A stretch of 15,222 bases of DNA from Streptomyces roseochromogenus subsp. oscitans DS 12.976. Lineage in GTDB: Bacteria > Actinomycetota > Actinomycetes > Streptomycetales > Streptomycetaceae. This document shows, piece by piece, positions 5,406 through 13,016 of this stretch (its first letter is position 1; each line of letters opens with the position of its first letter). The notes beneath the pieces were generated by a model. That model saw only the letters and a program-made list of their open reading frames with translations. It made no database searches and was not told where the DNA came from. The position numbers and the translations under genes are program-made. The stretch spans positions 103,796 to 119,017 of the forward strand of contig NZ_CM002286.1 in assembly GCF_000497445.1 (NCBI RefSeq), given 5' to 3'.

Positions 5406-7577
5406 ATGTCCGAGTTGTTCGACGCGGTCGACGCGCTGGTCGCGTCCCGTGCTCCGCTGCCGCCGGCGGCGGAGCGCAAGCGGCTGCGCCAGGCGCACGG
5501 CCTGACGCTGGACCAGGTGGCCGCCGCGCTGAAGGTGCGCCGGGCGACGGTGTCCGGCTGGGAGTCCGCCAGGAAACCGACCGAGCCTCGCGGCCCGGAA
5601 CGTGAGGCGTACGCGCGGCTGTTGAACAAGCTCGCAGAGATCTACCCCGCCCCGGCCGCCGACACCGCTGCCCTTGATGAGGGCACGACGGTGCCGGTGC
5701 CCGAGACGTTCACCGGCCAGTCGGCCGCCGTCGCGCCCTCGCCGACGGCGTCGGAGACGTCTACCAGCCCGATCGCGCCCGAGGCGGCGACGGCCACGCC
5801 AGTGGAGGCTCCCTTCACCCCGGCCGTGCCGGAGCGCCCTGCCGCCCGCCGCCCGGTGACGTCGTCACGGCGCCCGGCAGCAAAGAAGGCCGTGAAGCCC
5901 GCCGCCGACCCGCGGTTCCCGCACGGTCCGCTCGCCGTGCTGGACGGCGACGGCTCCGCGTACGGCGTCGACGGCATCGTGCTCGACTGCCCGGCCACCA
6001 CGGTGCCGGAGCTGGTGGAGTGGACGCTGCGCGAGTCGGGCCTCGGTGCGCCGAAGCTCAACCGCTACGGCAAGGAAAGCGACCCGCTGATCGTGCTCAC
6101 CGCCGCGGCCGCCGTGAAGCTCGGGCTGCCGGAGCGCCTGGAGGGTCACGAGCAGCGCCGCTCCCTGCGCCTCCCGGAGGACCACCCGGTCGTCAAGCAG
6201 GTAGTGAAGGCGAAGTGGCAGCTCACGCAGCGCGGGTTCGGACCGTGGGCGCGGATCTACCGCAAGGCCCAGGGCCGCGACCGGCAGTGCGTGCAGCTCG
6301 CGATCCTGTCCTGGGACGCCCTCGATGAGCGGTCCTGGCCCGGCGTCGCGGAGATGGAACCGGCCGACATCGCCCGCGTCCTCGGTGTCTACGCCCAGCG
6401 GGTCATCACCCCACGAGGCTCCACCGCCGTCTCCGGCCTGGAGCTGATGACGGCGCTGCGCCCGCCCACCCGGCCGGTGCAGGATCCGGAGACCGGGAAC
6501 TGGGTGTCCGGCCCCAACCCCGGCTCGCTGGGGACGGAGCCGATGGACCCGGCGCCGCCGGAGGCCACCCCCGAGCACCCCGTCGTCGTGAACTCGGGCT
6601 GGACCGGCGGCTTCCTCAATGAGGAGGCGTACCAGTGGGTGCGGCCGGTCGACTTGCTCAGCGATGAGGAGTGCCTACTGCCCTTCGCGGTCGGCCTGGA
6701 CCTGAACACGGCGTTCCTCGCTGCCGCGGCTCGCCTGGTCGTCGGCCTCAGCGCCCCCGACCACTTCCACGCCCCGAAGTTCAACCCGAAGATCCCCGGG
6801 AGCTGGCTGGTCGACCTCTCCCACATCGAGCTGGACCCGCGCCTGCCCAGCCCGTTCACCCCGGACGGCAGCCGTCCGACGAGCCCGGCCTGGTACCAGA
6901 CGCATACCGTCGCCTACGCCCAGGAACTCGGCTACGACGTCCAGCCGATCGAGGCGTACCTGCGCCGGGAGACCGGCGCGTACCTGGACCCGTGGCACGA
7001 CCGGCTCAAGAACGCCTACGTCGACACCCTCGCCGACCTCGGCGTCACCCGGGACCTGTCCGATGCGGAGTTCCTCGCCGCGATGGAGCGCCACAAGCAG
7101 GTCGACCCGGCCCTGGCCGCCGTACTCTCCGCGATCAAGGCGACCGTGAAGGGCGGCGTGGGGAAGCTCCGCGAGCGCCCGCAGGGCCGCCACTACAAGG
7201 AAGGGGAGCGGTGGCCGGCCCTGGAGCGCCCGACCTGGCGCCCCGACATCCGGGCCGCCGTCATCAGCAAGGCCCGGGTCAACATGCACCGCAAGCTCAA
7301 TAACATGGCGAAGATGACGGGCCTGTACCCGCTGGCCGTGCTCTCCGACTGCGTCGTCTACCCCTCGCCCGGCCCAAGCCCGCTCGACTTCCTGCCGTAC
7401 GCTGCCTCTGGCAAGCCCCAGCCGGGAGGCTTCCGCCTCGGGCCGACGCCGGGCCTGGCGAAGGTGGAGGGAGTGCAGGAACTTTCGTGGGCAGTCGACT
7501 TGATGGAGCAGGGCTACAACCCCGCCCGGCACATCAAGGGCGACGGCCACGATGCCGTGTTCGATGAGGGCGAGTAG
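5406..7577 (+). CDS. tap: Telomere-associated protein Tap
   Basis: A 723-aa protein recognised as Tap, the partner of terminal protein Tpg in end patching of linear Streptomyces replicons. Tap binds the single-stranded 3' overhang of the telomere, recruits Tpg, and has been reported to have primase/polymerase activity. An XRE-like helix-turn-helix sits at about 25-60 (LRQAHGLTLDQVAAALKVRR then ATVSGWES), followed by a Pro/Ala/Thr-rich linker (about 80-170) and a long conserved body. The body includes a VVKQVVKAKWQLTQRGFGPW block, GLDLNTAF (430-437, D432) and AVLSDCVVY with D648. The last two are acidic motifs of the kind expected in a polymerase palm, an assignment made by eye. The length is close to known Tap proteins (about 740 aa). 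The start is set by AGGAGGT before ATG 5406. It is followed directly by a small ORF and tpg, forming one operon behind dyad operators. A transposon end lies 110 bp upstream. Confidence 0.92.
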   Translation: MSELFDAVDALVASRAPLPPAAERKRLRQAHGLTLDQVAAALKVRRATVSGWESARKPTEPRGPEREAYARLLNKLAEIYPAPAADTAALDEGTTVPVPETFTGQSAAVAPSPTASETSTSPIAPEAATATPVEAPFTPAVPERPAARRPVTSSRRPAAKKAVKPAADPRFPHGPLAVLDGDGSAYGVDGIVLDCPATTVPELVEWTLRESGLGAPKLNRYGKESDPLIVLTAAAAVKLGLPERLEGHEQRRSLRLPEDHPVVKQVVKAKWQLTQRGFGPWARIYRKAQGRDRQCVQLAILSWDALDERSWPGVAEMEPADIARVLGVYAQRVITPRGSTAVSGLELMTALRPPTRPVQDPETGNWVSGPNPGSLGTEPMDPAPPEATPEHPVVVNSGWTGGFLNEEAYQWVRPVDLLSDEECLLPFAVGLDLNTAFLAAAARLVVGLSAPDHFHAPKFNPKIPGSWLVDLSHIELDPRLPSPFTPDGSRPTSPAWYQTHTVAYAQELGYDVQPIEAYLRRETGAYLDPWHDRLKNAYVDTLADLGVTRDLSDAEFLAAMERHKQVDPALAAVLSAIKATVKGGVGKLRERPQGRHYKEGERWPALERPTWRPDIRAAVISKARVNMHRKLNNMAKMTGLYPLAVLSDCVVYPSPGPSPLDFLPYAASGKPQPGGFRLGPTPGLAKVEGVQELSWAVDLMEQGYNPARHIKGDGHDAVFDEGE

Positions 7578-7581
7578 CCCG

Positions 7582-7794
7582 GTGGCCACCGACACCGGCA
7601 CGCCGTCGCTGGAGGCCGGCGCGGAGCTGGAGCGGACGCTGGACCGCCTGGAAGCGCGCATGAGGTCCCTGCAGTTCTCCCTGCGCGCCCACCGCGGATC
7701 GCCTCGGTTCGAACTCGGGCGGCACGACCTCCACGAGACCCGCGAGACCTGGTTCCGCCTGGTCGAGCCGGACCCCACCCCCGAAGGGAGCTGA
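7582..7794 (+). CDS. Small acidic/helical protein between tap and tpg
   Basis: A 70-aa ORF from GTG 7582, only 4 bases after the tap stop, ending 8 bases before tpg. An ATG at 7552 in the same frame would overlap tap and add ten residues of poorer codon use. Nearly every codon from the GTG on ends in G or C, as in true genes here. GAGGGCGAG lies a few bases upstream as a possible ribosome-binding site. The N-terminal half looks helical and could form a short coiled coil (LEAGAELERTLDRLEARMRS). The C-terminal half is polar (FELGRHDLHETRETWFRLVE). I do not recognise a family. Its position inside the operon suggests co-expression and possibly a role with Tap or Tpg. Confidence 0.6.
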   Translation: MATDTGTPSLEAGAELERTLDRLEARMRSLQFSLRAHRGSPRFELGRHDLHETRETWFRLVEPDPTPEGS

Positions 7795-7802
7795 GCAGCA
7801 CC

Positions 7803-8354
7803 GTGGAGATCCATGCCGCGCTGGAACGCGCCGACCGGGAGGCGTTCACCAAGGATCCGCCCAAGACACTCAAGGGCCAGATCGGCTACCTCATCCGGCA
7901 GTTGGGCAGCGCGAAGGCCGTCGCCCAGGAGATCGGCGTCACCGCCGACTCCGTCAACCGCTACCGACGCGGCGCCCGCAAGCACCCCCGCGCCGACGTC
8001 GCCGCGAAGATCGACGACGCAGTGCGGACCCGCTGGCAGCCGCAGATCCGCAAGCGCCGGCAGCGCCAGGCCGCCACCACGGGCGGGATCACGGTCGAGA
8101 CCCGCGCCCAGTTCGGCTACACCGCGCCCATCGGCACGACCGACGACGGAAGGTTCCGGCGCCTGACCGTGCACCTCCCCCCGGTGTACGCGCAGCGCCT
8201 GTTCGACGCCCGCGACGCCGGGGCCAGCGACCAGCAGATGCGCGAAATCGTGGCCGAGGGATTGCAGGAAATCTATTTCAAGGACGGCGGAGTGCGTGCC
8301 CAGGGCCTCGAAGTGAGCCTCAACAACATCGACTATTTCGACGTTTCCTTCTAG
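7803..8354 (+). CDS. tpg: Telomere terminal protein Tpg
   Basis: A 183-aa protein matching Tpg, which becomes covalently joined to the 5' ends of linear Streptomyces DNA and primes fill-in of the telomere after bidirectional replication. The family layout is complete: an N-terminal region with a helix-turn-helix (about 36-58, AKAVAQEIGVTADSVNRYRR), basic RTRWQPQIRKRRQRQ (75-89), the conserved ETRAQFGYTAPIGTTDDGR block (99-117), PPVYAQRLFDA and EIVAEGLQEIYFKDGG (148-163). The DNA-linked residue of Tpg is a threonine in this central region; T112 or T113 is the likely equivalent. The length (about 185 aa) is normal. The GTG start at 7803 has only a weakly placed GGGAG about 13 bases upstream, so coupling to the preceding ORF is likely. 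It forms an operon with tap. Confidence 0.95.
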   Translation: MEIHAALERADREAFTKDPPKTLKGQIGYLIRQLGSAKAVAQEIGVTADSVNRYRRGARKHPRADVAAKIDDAVRTRWQPQIRKRRQRQAATTGGITVETRAQFGYTAPIGTTDDGRFRRLTVHLPPVYAQRLFDARDAGASDQQMREIVAEGLQEIYFKDGGVRAQGLEVSLNNIDYFDVSF

Positions 8355-8673
8355 GAACTCACGAAGAACACAGGAGGGGAAAATACCGTGCGGCGCCGCG
8401 CCCCTCACCCAACGCCGCCGACCGCATCCGCTCCTGGTGGCTCTGACCACTTGGCCCCGCGCGGTCTGCCCCGGACGGCCTTCCTCGTGGTGTCCGTGCA
8501 TGCGGCAGGAAGTTTGCGTGAAGGGGTTGTGTGTTTCAGTCATCGTGGCGCATTGTGATCACCCCATCACTCCTGCCACCTCGCAGGAGGATGCGCTCTG
8601 TCGCACCGGCTGCCGCTCGGATCCCCGCCGTCGGCCGGCGCGACACGAACGGCGAGTTGAGGAGGCACGGCCG
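8355..8673. other. Weakly coding gap after tpg
   Basis: About 320 bases without a convincing gene. A strong Shine-Dalgarno, AGGAGGGG (8372-8379), precedes GTG 8388 and a 56-codon ORF described separately. The palindrome GCGGCGCCGC at 8390-8399 could act as a small hairpin after tpg. The rest has mixed codon composition and frequent start/stop shifts, as in decayed coding sequence. No tRNA or repeat was seen. Confidence 0.4.
8388..8558 (+). CDS. Possible 56-aa ORF after tpg
   Basis: GTG 8388 follows AGGAGGGG by 8 bases, the best ribosome-binding site in this stretch, and opens a 56-codon frame ending at TGA 8558 (begins MRRRAPHPTPP). Codon third positions are only moderately GC-rich and the protein resembles no family I know. 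It is either a small species-specific peptide or a decayed reading frame behind a retained start. Another frame encodes NAADRIRSWWL followed by a stop nearby, which looks more protein-like and hints at a frameshifted remnant. Confidence 0.25.
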   Translation: MRRRAPHPTPPTASAPGGSDHLAPRGLPRTAFLVVSVHAAGSLREGVVCFSHRGAL

Positions 8674-8826
8674 ATGACGACCGAAGACATACGACTACTC
8701 ATTCTCCCCGGCGCGTTCCTGCTGATCCTCGGCATGCTGCTCGGCTCCACGCTCGCGTTCCGCTTCACACGCCGGGAGATGTGGGAACTGAGAGAGCAGC
8801 TCACAGCGCAGCGCCGCCGCCACTGA
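8674..8826 (+). CDS. Small single-pass membrane protein
   Basis: A 50-aa ORF from ATG 8674 with GAGGAGG at 8659-8665, 8 bases upstream. A hydrophobic stretch at residues 8-29 (LLILPGAFLLILGMLLGSTL) should form one transmembrane helix, preceded by acidic MTTEDIR and followed by a basic, charged tail (RFTRREMWELREQLTAQRRR). The charge pattern predicts the C-terminus in the cytoplasm, where it may form a short amphipathic helix. I recognise no family. Small membrane peptides of this type are common on Streptomyces plasmids. The start site and hydrophobic pattern make a real gene likely. Confidence 0.6.
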   Translation: MTTEDIRLLILPGAFLLILGMLLGSTLAFRFTRREMWELREQLTAQRRRH

Positions 8827-9031
8827 ATGCCGGTACGCCATACGGCACTGGCCTCGCCGCGATGCCCGGGTCGGCGGCAGCTCTCTACCCTCCAGCCGGG
8901 TGAGTCGCTGCACCCTTGGCTCAGGGCCGTGGGCTGCTGGGGCACGTCGGTCATCTGCGCGCCTCTTTCGTATGGGACGTAGCCGTGCGGAACCTCAGGG
9001 CGATGGTTGCCGCTGCGCCAGTGCCCGGGTA

Positions 9032-9553
9032 TCAACCGGGTTCGGCGGTCATGGAGTTGAAGGTCTCCCGCATGAGCAGGTCGGTGGCGCTGGGCTGTTC
9101 GACCAGGCTGTCGAAGAGGTCGGCAAGCAGCCAGAGCACGAAGTTGTGTGCCAGGGCTTCCTTCGGTGGGATCGTTCCGAACTGGTCGCGCCAGGCCACG
9201 GTGTTCATGCCCATGGCCGCGGCCATGAGGACGCCGGTGACCATGGGCACCTGGGCGGGGTCGGCCAGTTCGAAGCTGGGCAGCTTGCGGATCACGGCCG
9301 GGATCAGATCACTGAGCGGATCGAGGCGGTCCGCCCCTCCGCCATCCTGCTGGCCGATGATGTGCGCGGTCAGTACGCCCACCAGGAAGACCGTGCCCCG
9401 GGACACTTCGTCCCGGCCGTAGGTGACCATCGCGGCCTGGACACGCTGCTGTGCCTGCCGACGTTCCTCCTCTGACGTGCGCTTTTCTAAGATCCGGTAC
9501 GAGTCCCATGCCGCGCGGACTGCCTCGTCCACGACTACGCCGTTACTGGTCAT
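9032..9553 (-). CDS. Uncharacterised protein, 173 aa
   Basis: The frame from ATG 9553 gives 173 aa. Upstream in-frame sequence reaches back to 10498 but overlaps the convincing plus-strand gene at 9737-10435, so the start was set at MTSNGVVVDEAVRAAW. The protein is mostly helical by composition: a charged N-terminal third (KRTSEEERRQAQQRVQAA), a hydrophobic middle (TVFLVGVLTAHIIGQQ, about 54-69) and a second hydrophobic patch around VTGVLMAAAMGMN. The patches are too short and polar for confident membrane helices. No catalytic motif or known family was recognised. No clear Shine-Dalgarno precedes the ATG, so translation may be leaderless or start elsewhere. It is transcribed divergently from the gene at 9737 across a 183-bp gap. 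Confidence 0.6.
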   Translation of the reverse strand: MTSNGVVVDEAVRAAWDSYRILEKRTSEEERRQAQQRVQAAMVTYGRDEVSRGTVFLVGVLTAHIIGQQDGGGADRLDPLSDLIPAVIRKLPSFELADPAQVPMVTGVLMAAAMGMNTVAWRDQFGTIPPKEALAHNFVLWLLADLFDSLVEQPSATDLLMRETFNSMTAEPG

Positions 9554-9736
9554 GCGCTGACCGTAGTGAGTCGGCGGAGTGCGGCGGCGGTCCTCGCACG
9601 GACCGCCCGCTCGAATCCGGCGCGGCCCGCTGTGTTTCGGCCAGACCGCTGGTCGGGGGGCTCTCGGGTCTCGCGCGTCAATTTCGGGTAGTACCGTGCT
9701 GGTCACTGTATGTGCTGCCAGGGTGGGGGGAGTGGC

Positions 9737-10435
9737 GTGCGGTTTCCACCGTTCGATGACTGCGGGACGCTGAAGACGATCGAGTTGGAGGCGCTGCGGT
9801 CGTTGCACGGAGCGTTTCTTACGGCGCGGTACGAGTGGCAGTCGGCGGTCGCGATCTGGGACCGCCTCGCCACCGCTCGCGACGTGGCCGATCTGCGTGC
9901 AACGGAGCGGTCGCCGTTCCGGTACTACGAGGAAGCCGTCCACGAGATCGCAAGCGGCGCCTCCGACTACGAGCGGCACACGGCGCTGGCCGCCTGGCGG
10001 TACGCGGCCTCGGCTGCCGTCCTGGGCGTCACCGTGCTGGAGCGCGTGGCCCAAGCGAAACCGCCGCTGACGGCCTCCACTGTGGAAGAGCTGTGCCAGG
10101 AGCCGACCCTTGGCCGGTTGCGTGAGGCGTTGTCGGTGCCGGCAGCCGACTTCCTGCCCGACCGCGAGCGCAGTTTCCGTGACGAGCGGAAGGAAATGAC
10201 GGAGCGGTGGGCCCATCTGCGCGACGGCGTGGACACCGCGATCGAGCTCGTTGTCGAGATCGCCGAAGATGAGGGAGCGGCCCACCCCAAGACGAAGGAA
10301 GAGGCGGCGGGCTGCTTGATGACCGAGCACAGCCCGCCCCACACGGATCCGGTGTACCTGGGAATCCTGGAACCGCTGTTCGTGGTGGCGGAGGAGGTTC
10401 CGTACGGGATCAGCCGGGTCATCAAGGGCTGTTGA
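9737..10435 (+). CDS. Uncharacterised helical protein, 232 aa
   Basis: The start was placed at GTG 9737, 4 bases after GGGGGGAG (9725-9732), in preference to an in-frame ATG at 9710 without such a site. The 232-aa product is rich in Ala, Glu and Arg and predicted mostly helical: LEALRSLHGAFLTARYEWQS (about 17-36), DYERHTALAAWRYAASAAVL (77-96) and a later acidic helix DTAIELVVEIAEDEG. No signal peptide, membrane segment or catalytic signature is visible and no family was recognised. It converges with the next minus-strand gene, the two stops being only 13 bases apart. Codon use is typical of the replicon. Confidence 0.65.
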   Translation: MRFPPFDDCGTLKTIELEALRSLHGAFLTARYEWQSAVAIWDRLATARDVADLRATERSPFRYYEEAVHEIASGASDYERHTALAAWRYAASAAVLGVTVLERVAQAKPPLTASTVEELCQEPTLGRLREALSVPAADFLPDRERSFRDERKEMTERWAHLRDGVDTAIELVVEIAEDEGAAHPKTKEEAAGCLMTEHSPPHTDPVYLGILEPLFVVAEEVPYGISRVIKGC

Positions 10436-10448
10436 CGCCGATGGCTGA

Positions 10449-11012
10449 TCATCCTCTCGCGCTGGCCGCGAGCCGACCGCCGGTGCCGGCGAACGCATGG
10501 TCCGCCGCGGTGACGTCGCGGCCGGTGAGATGGGCGGCCGCGTCCAGCGAGGCGGACAAGGGCCGACGGGTGGCAGTGCTGAACTGGTAGGGCGTGTCCG
10601 TGGTGATGTACTTGTCAGCCGAGGCGGCAGCGCGCCCGGGGTTCTTTCGGTAGGGGCTGGTTGCTGGCGTCTCCCGACGCCACTGCTCTACCGCATGACC
10701 CCACCGTGCTTCAGCATCGGGCGCGTTCATGCGGAGGGCCTCTGCGATCGTCTCCCAGCTGGCCCCACGGACCCGCTCGGCGATCACGGCTTGCCTCAAC
10801 ACCGAATCGAGCGGGTGGAGGGTTTTCGCCCGACGTGCATAGTCGCCGGCCTGCGCCAGGTCCTCGCCTACCGTCTGCGCGTACTGGCCGAGGGCGGTCG
10901 CGGCGGATTCGATCGCAGACACCAGCTCGATCCTGGCGATGTCGGATTCGGTGAAGCTGTCGGCCGGCAACTCACGCGGGTCCACTTGGACGGTAACCAT
11001 CTCGCTACTCAT
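10449..11012 (-). CDS. Uncharacterised helix-turn-helix-like protein, 187 aa
   Basis: The likely start is ATG 11012 (MSSEMVTVQVDPREL). The frame is open to 11072, but the extra 20 residues look non-coding. A segment at 70-104 (SVLRQAVIAERVRGASWETI, then AEALRMNAPDAEARW) resembles the short helix-turn-helix found in many small actinobacterial proteins (a W-x-x-I-A-x-A-L core followed by an alanine-rich recognition helix). The N-terminal third is acidic and helical; the C-terminal 65 residues are low in structure. It may bind DNA or act as a regulator. It lies 81 bp downstream of the PIN-domain gene on the same strand and may be cotranscribed with it. No strong ribosome-binding site is visible at the chosen ATG. 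Confidence 0.6.
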   Translation of the reverse strand: MSSEMVTVQVDPRELPADSFTESDIARIELVSAIESAATALGQYAQTVGEDLAQAGDYARRAKTLHPLDSVLRQAVIAERVRGASWETIAEALRMNAPDAEARWGHAVEQWRRETPATSPYRKNPGRAAASADKYITTDTPYQFSTATRRPLSASLDAAAHLTGRDVTAADHAFAGTGGRLAASARG

Positions 11013-11093
11013 GGTGAGGATCGTATGGGCGTGCTTGAGCACTCGCAGCCGCCTGTCACCCGTGAGGCTCACAGGCCATATCGCCTTGGACCT

Positions 11094-12056
11094 CTAGTCC
11101 GCCGACCCGTCTGCCTGGAGGGCTACCGCGTCGGCGGACTGCCTCTCGCGACGCTTGGCGCGGGTGCCGTTTCCGGTCCTGTCCTGAGCCTCCCAGTCGG
11201 GTTCCGGCCCTGGATCCTTCGCCGGCACCTTCGTCACCTGCAGACCAGCCGCCTTTCCGCGGGTGTGCTGACTGGTGTCGCAGGTCAACAGCCGCACAGG
11301 GCGCCCTGCGAGGGACTGGATCGCCACCGCCCGGTCAATGATCTCGTCATCGGCGAGGGGCAGCCGCACGTGCCCGGGCGGGTCCAGGACGATCTCCAGG
11401 CTGATCTGGCCGCGGACTTCGTCCTGGGTGAGGCGAGGCCGGCGCAGAATCCCGGACAGGGACCCGTTCAGCGTGCCGTCCAGAAGTCCCAGTGTGTGGC
11501 CCGCTCGCCATCGCGGCCGGTGCTTGCCCGCCTCCTTCAGGCCGTCCAGCTCGTCGACCACGGCGATCGGGAACAGCAACCGGATGTGCTCGCCGGACGG
11601 CAGACCCAGCACCTGGTGCAGGTCGACGTCTTCCAGCTTGTCGGGGTTCTGGATGTAGAAGCTGGAGTCGGCGACCACGAACCACTCCGGTCCGTCCCAG
11701 CGGGTCATCAGCGACCGCAGCAGGTCTATCGCCGCTTCGAGGGTCTCGACGCGCTCCGCCAGTTCCTGGTCCACCAGCAGGTTCACAAGACGCTGCTGCT
11801 CCGTGCCCGCGAGGTGCCCGACGCCGTCCAGGAGCGTGTCGTGACGCTTCGTCAGGACCAGGGCGGTGAGGTCTTCGGCGCTGACCTGGTTCCGCAGCTG
11901 CTGGGCTGAGCGCAGGGCCCACTCCAGATAGCTGAGCAGCCGGTGGTAGGCGCTGGAATGACCGGCGCCGCGTTCGTTGGATGCTGCTGTGTGTACGGTC
12001 CGCAGCGCATCGAGGAGGTTCTGCCGGTCCGTTCCCGGGCGGGGCGTGATGAGCAT
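11094..12056 (-). CDS. PIN-domain protein (putative ribonuclease)
   Basis: A 320-aa protein from ATG 12056, with AGGA 8 bases upstream. An in-frame GTG at 12083 would add nine residues. The N-terminal 120 residues are helical and of unknown role (MLITPRPGTDRQNLLDALRT). The PIN nuclease fold follows, with the expected acidic residues: D130 (FVVADSSFYI), E169 (AVVDELDGLK), D236/D237/D241 (LADDEIIDRAVAI) and D260 (LLTCDTSQHTRGKAAGL). PIN domains use this cluster to hold a divalent metal and cleave RNA. A charged, disordered tail ends the protein. It is longer than PIN toxins of VapBC type, and no short antitoxin gene precedes it. I therefore do not call it a toxin-antitoxin pair, although the following gene could be a partner. 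Confidence 0.82.
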   Translation of the reverse strand: MLITPRPGTDRQNLLDALRTVHTAASNERGAGHSSAYHRLLSYLEWALRSAQQLRNQVSAEDLTALVLTKRHDTLLDGVGHLAGTEQQRLVNLLVDQELAERVETLEAAIDLLRSLMTRWDGPEWFVVADSSFYIQNPDKLEDVDLHQVLGLPSGEHIRLLFPIAVVDELDGLKEAGKHRPRWRAGHTLGLLDGTLNGSLSGILRRPRLTQDEVRGQISLEIVLDPPGHVRLPLADDEIIDRAVAIQSLAGRPVRLLTCDTSQHTRGKAAGLQVTKVPAKDPGPEPDWEAQDRTGNGTRAKRRERQSADAVALQADGSAD

Positions 12057-12145
12057 GCGTGGATCCTGCCAGGGGCGGGCCACACAGGACCGCTGGTTTG
12101 CAGCAGCGGGTGGCTGGCGCCCGCTCCGCCCGCCCCTCGTTGCGG

Positions 12146-12163
12146 TGTCACGGGCCTGTCACG
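12146..12163. promoter_or_regulatory. Tandem TGTCACG repeat in a divergent promoter region
   Basis: Between the divergent PIN gene and the helix-turn-helix gene, TGTCACG occurs at 12146-12152 and 12157-12163, exactly 11 bp apart, one helical turn. This spacing suits a protein reading two direct half-sites on one face of DNA. The short length makes chance a real alternative. Confidence 0.3.
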
Positions 12164-12236
12164 CTGTGAGGCGGAGCTCGCGCGCTGTCCTTCCGTACGC
12201 CTGGTCCGGCCCACCGGCGCGGAGGAGGATGGAGGC

Positions 12237-13016
12237 ATGGGCGATCACGACCAGGACGACGTCGCCGAACCGGCGCAGCCGCCGCTGACGACCACGCAGG
12301 CCCGGGAGGTGACGACCAGGCTGCGCGAGGCGATGGACGACGTCCGGCGCTCCATGGCGGTGCTCGCCGCCCGGGTCCGCGACGCGCACGCCGCCCGTGT
12401 CTGGCTTCCGCTCGGCTACGGCACGTGGGAGGCGTACTGCGACGCGGAGTTCGGCATCAGCCGCGCGCAGGCGTACCGGCTTCTGGACGTCGCCCGCACC
12501 CTGGCCGCGATCCACCGCGCCGTCGACGCCGGCACCGAGACGTCTCGCACGCGAGACACCGGCCCAGCCTCCGCAGCCGTGCTCGACTACGGCCTGTCCC
12601 AGCGCGCCCTGATCGCCGTCTCCAGCCGTACGGACGACGTCACGGAGCTGATCACCCGCCGCCTCGCCACGCTCGCCCACAGCGGCCTGCAAGCCCTCGA
12701 CGCGGCTACGGTGCGCGCGGTGGTCCGCCAGGCCGTACGCGACGTCCGCACCGCCCCACCTCCACCAACCGCCGGTCCGACGGAGGATCCCGCGCTCGCC
12801 GAACTCCGCCGCGTCGTCGACGAACTCGCCGCCAGCACCTACGCGATCGGGGAGCTGATGCTCGAAGTCGCGCCGGCCTACCTGTCCGACGGCGACGCGG
12901 CCGACGTCCTGGCGCTGCTGTGCGCGGAGATCGGCTTGCCCCTCGAGCATGGCTTCGCCGCCCGCCGCTACGCGATGTCCGGCGACCGCCGCGCCCTGCA
13001 CGGCACCGTGCTGTAA
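12237..13016 (+). CDS. Helix-turn-helix protein of unknown role, 259 aa
   Basis: The start at ATG 12237 is set by GGAGGAGG (12221-12228) 8 bases upstream; the open frame further back to 11943 overlaps the PIN gene and is not supported. Residues 48-95 (RDAHAARVWLPLGYGTWEAY then CDAEFGISRAQAYRLLDVAR) match a motif I know from plasmid and phage proteins, in which a GY-x-x-W-x-x-Y block precedes a helix-turn-helix. This points to DNA binding. A Pro-rich hinge (172-182) separates it from a C-terminal helical domain (185-259) that could mediate oligomerisation. The role is unknown; regulator of the divergent PIN gene, plasmid maintenance factor or phage-type repressor are all possible. It is followed by a noncoding gap before the convergent Rep-like genes. 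Confidence 0.72.
   Translation: MGDHDQDDVAEPAQPPLTTTQAREVTTRLREAMDDVRRSMAVLAARVRDAHAARVWLPLGYGTWEAYCDAEFGISRAQAYRLLDVARTLAAIHRAVDAGTETSRTRDTGPASAAVLDYGLSQRALIAVSSRTDDVTELITRRLATLAHSGLQALDAATVRAVVRQAVRDVRTAPPPPTAGPTEDPALAELRRVVDELAASTYAIGELMLEVAPAYLSDGDAADVLALLCAEIGLPLEHGFAARRYAMSGDRRALHGTVL

Noticed and set aside
2299..5505. Very long open frame (over 1000 codons) on the plus strand
   Set aside because: It mirrors tnsAB codon by codon; long antisense frames are expected in high-GC genes, and it shows no domain or good start.
6675..8543. Long minus-strand frame opposite tap and tpg
   Set aside because: Antisense shadow of two clearly recognised genes; low-complexity translation with no motif.
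9554..10498. N-terminal extension of the 173-aa minus-strand gene
   Set aside because: It would overlap the plus-strand gene at 9737-10435 across its whole length, and the added residues look non-coding.
11094..12056. VapC-type toxin of a toxin-antitoxin pair
   Set aside because: The protein is over twice VapC length with an extra N-terminal domain, and no small antitoxin gene overlaps its start.
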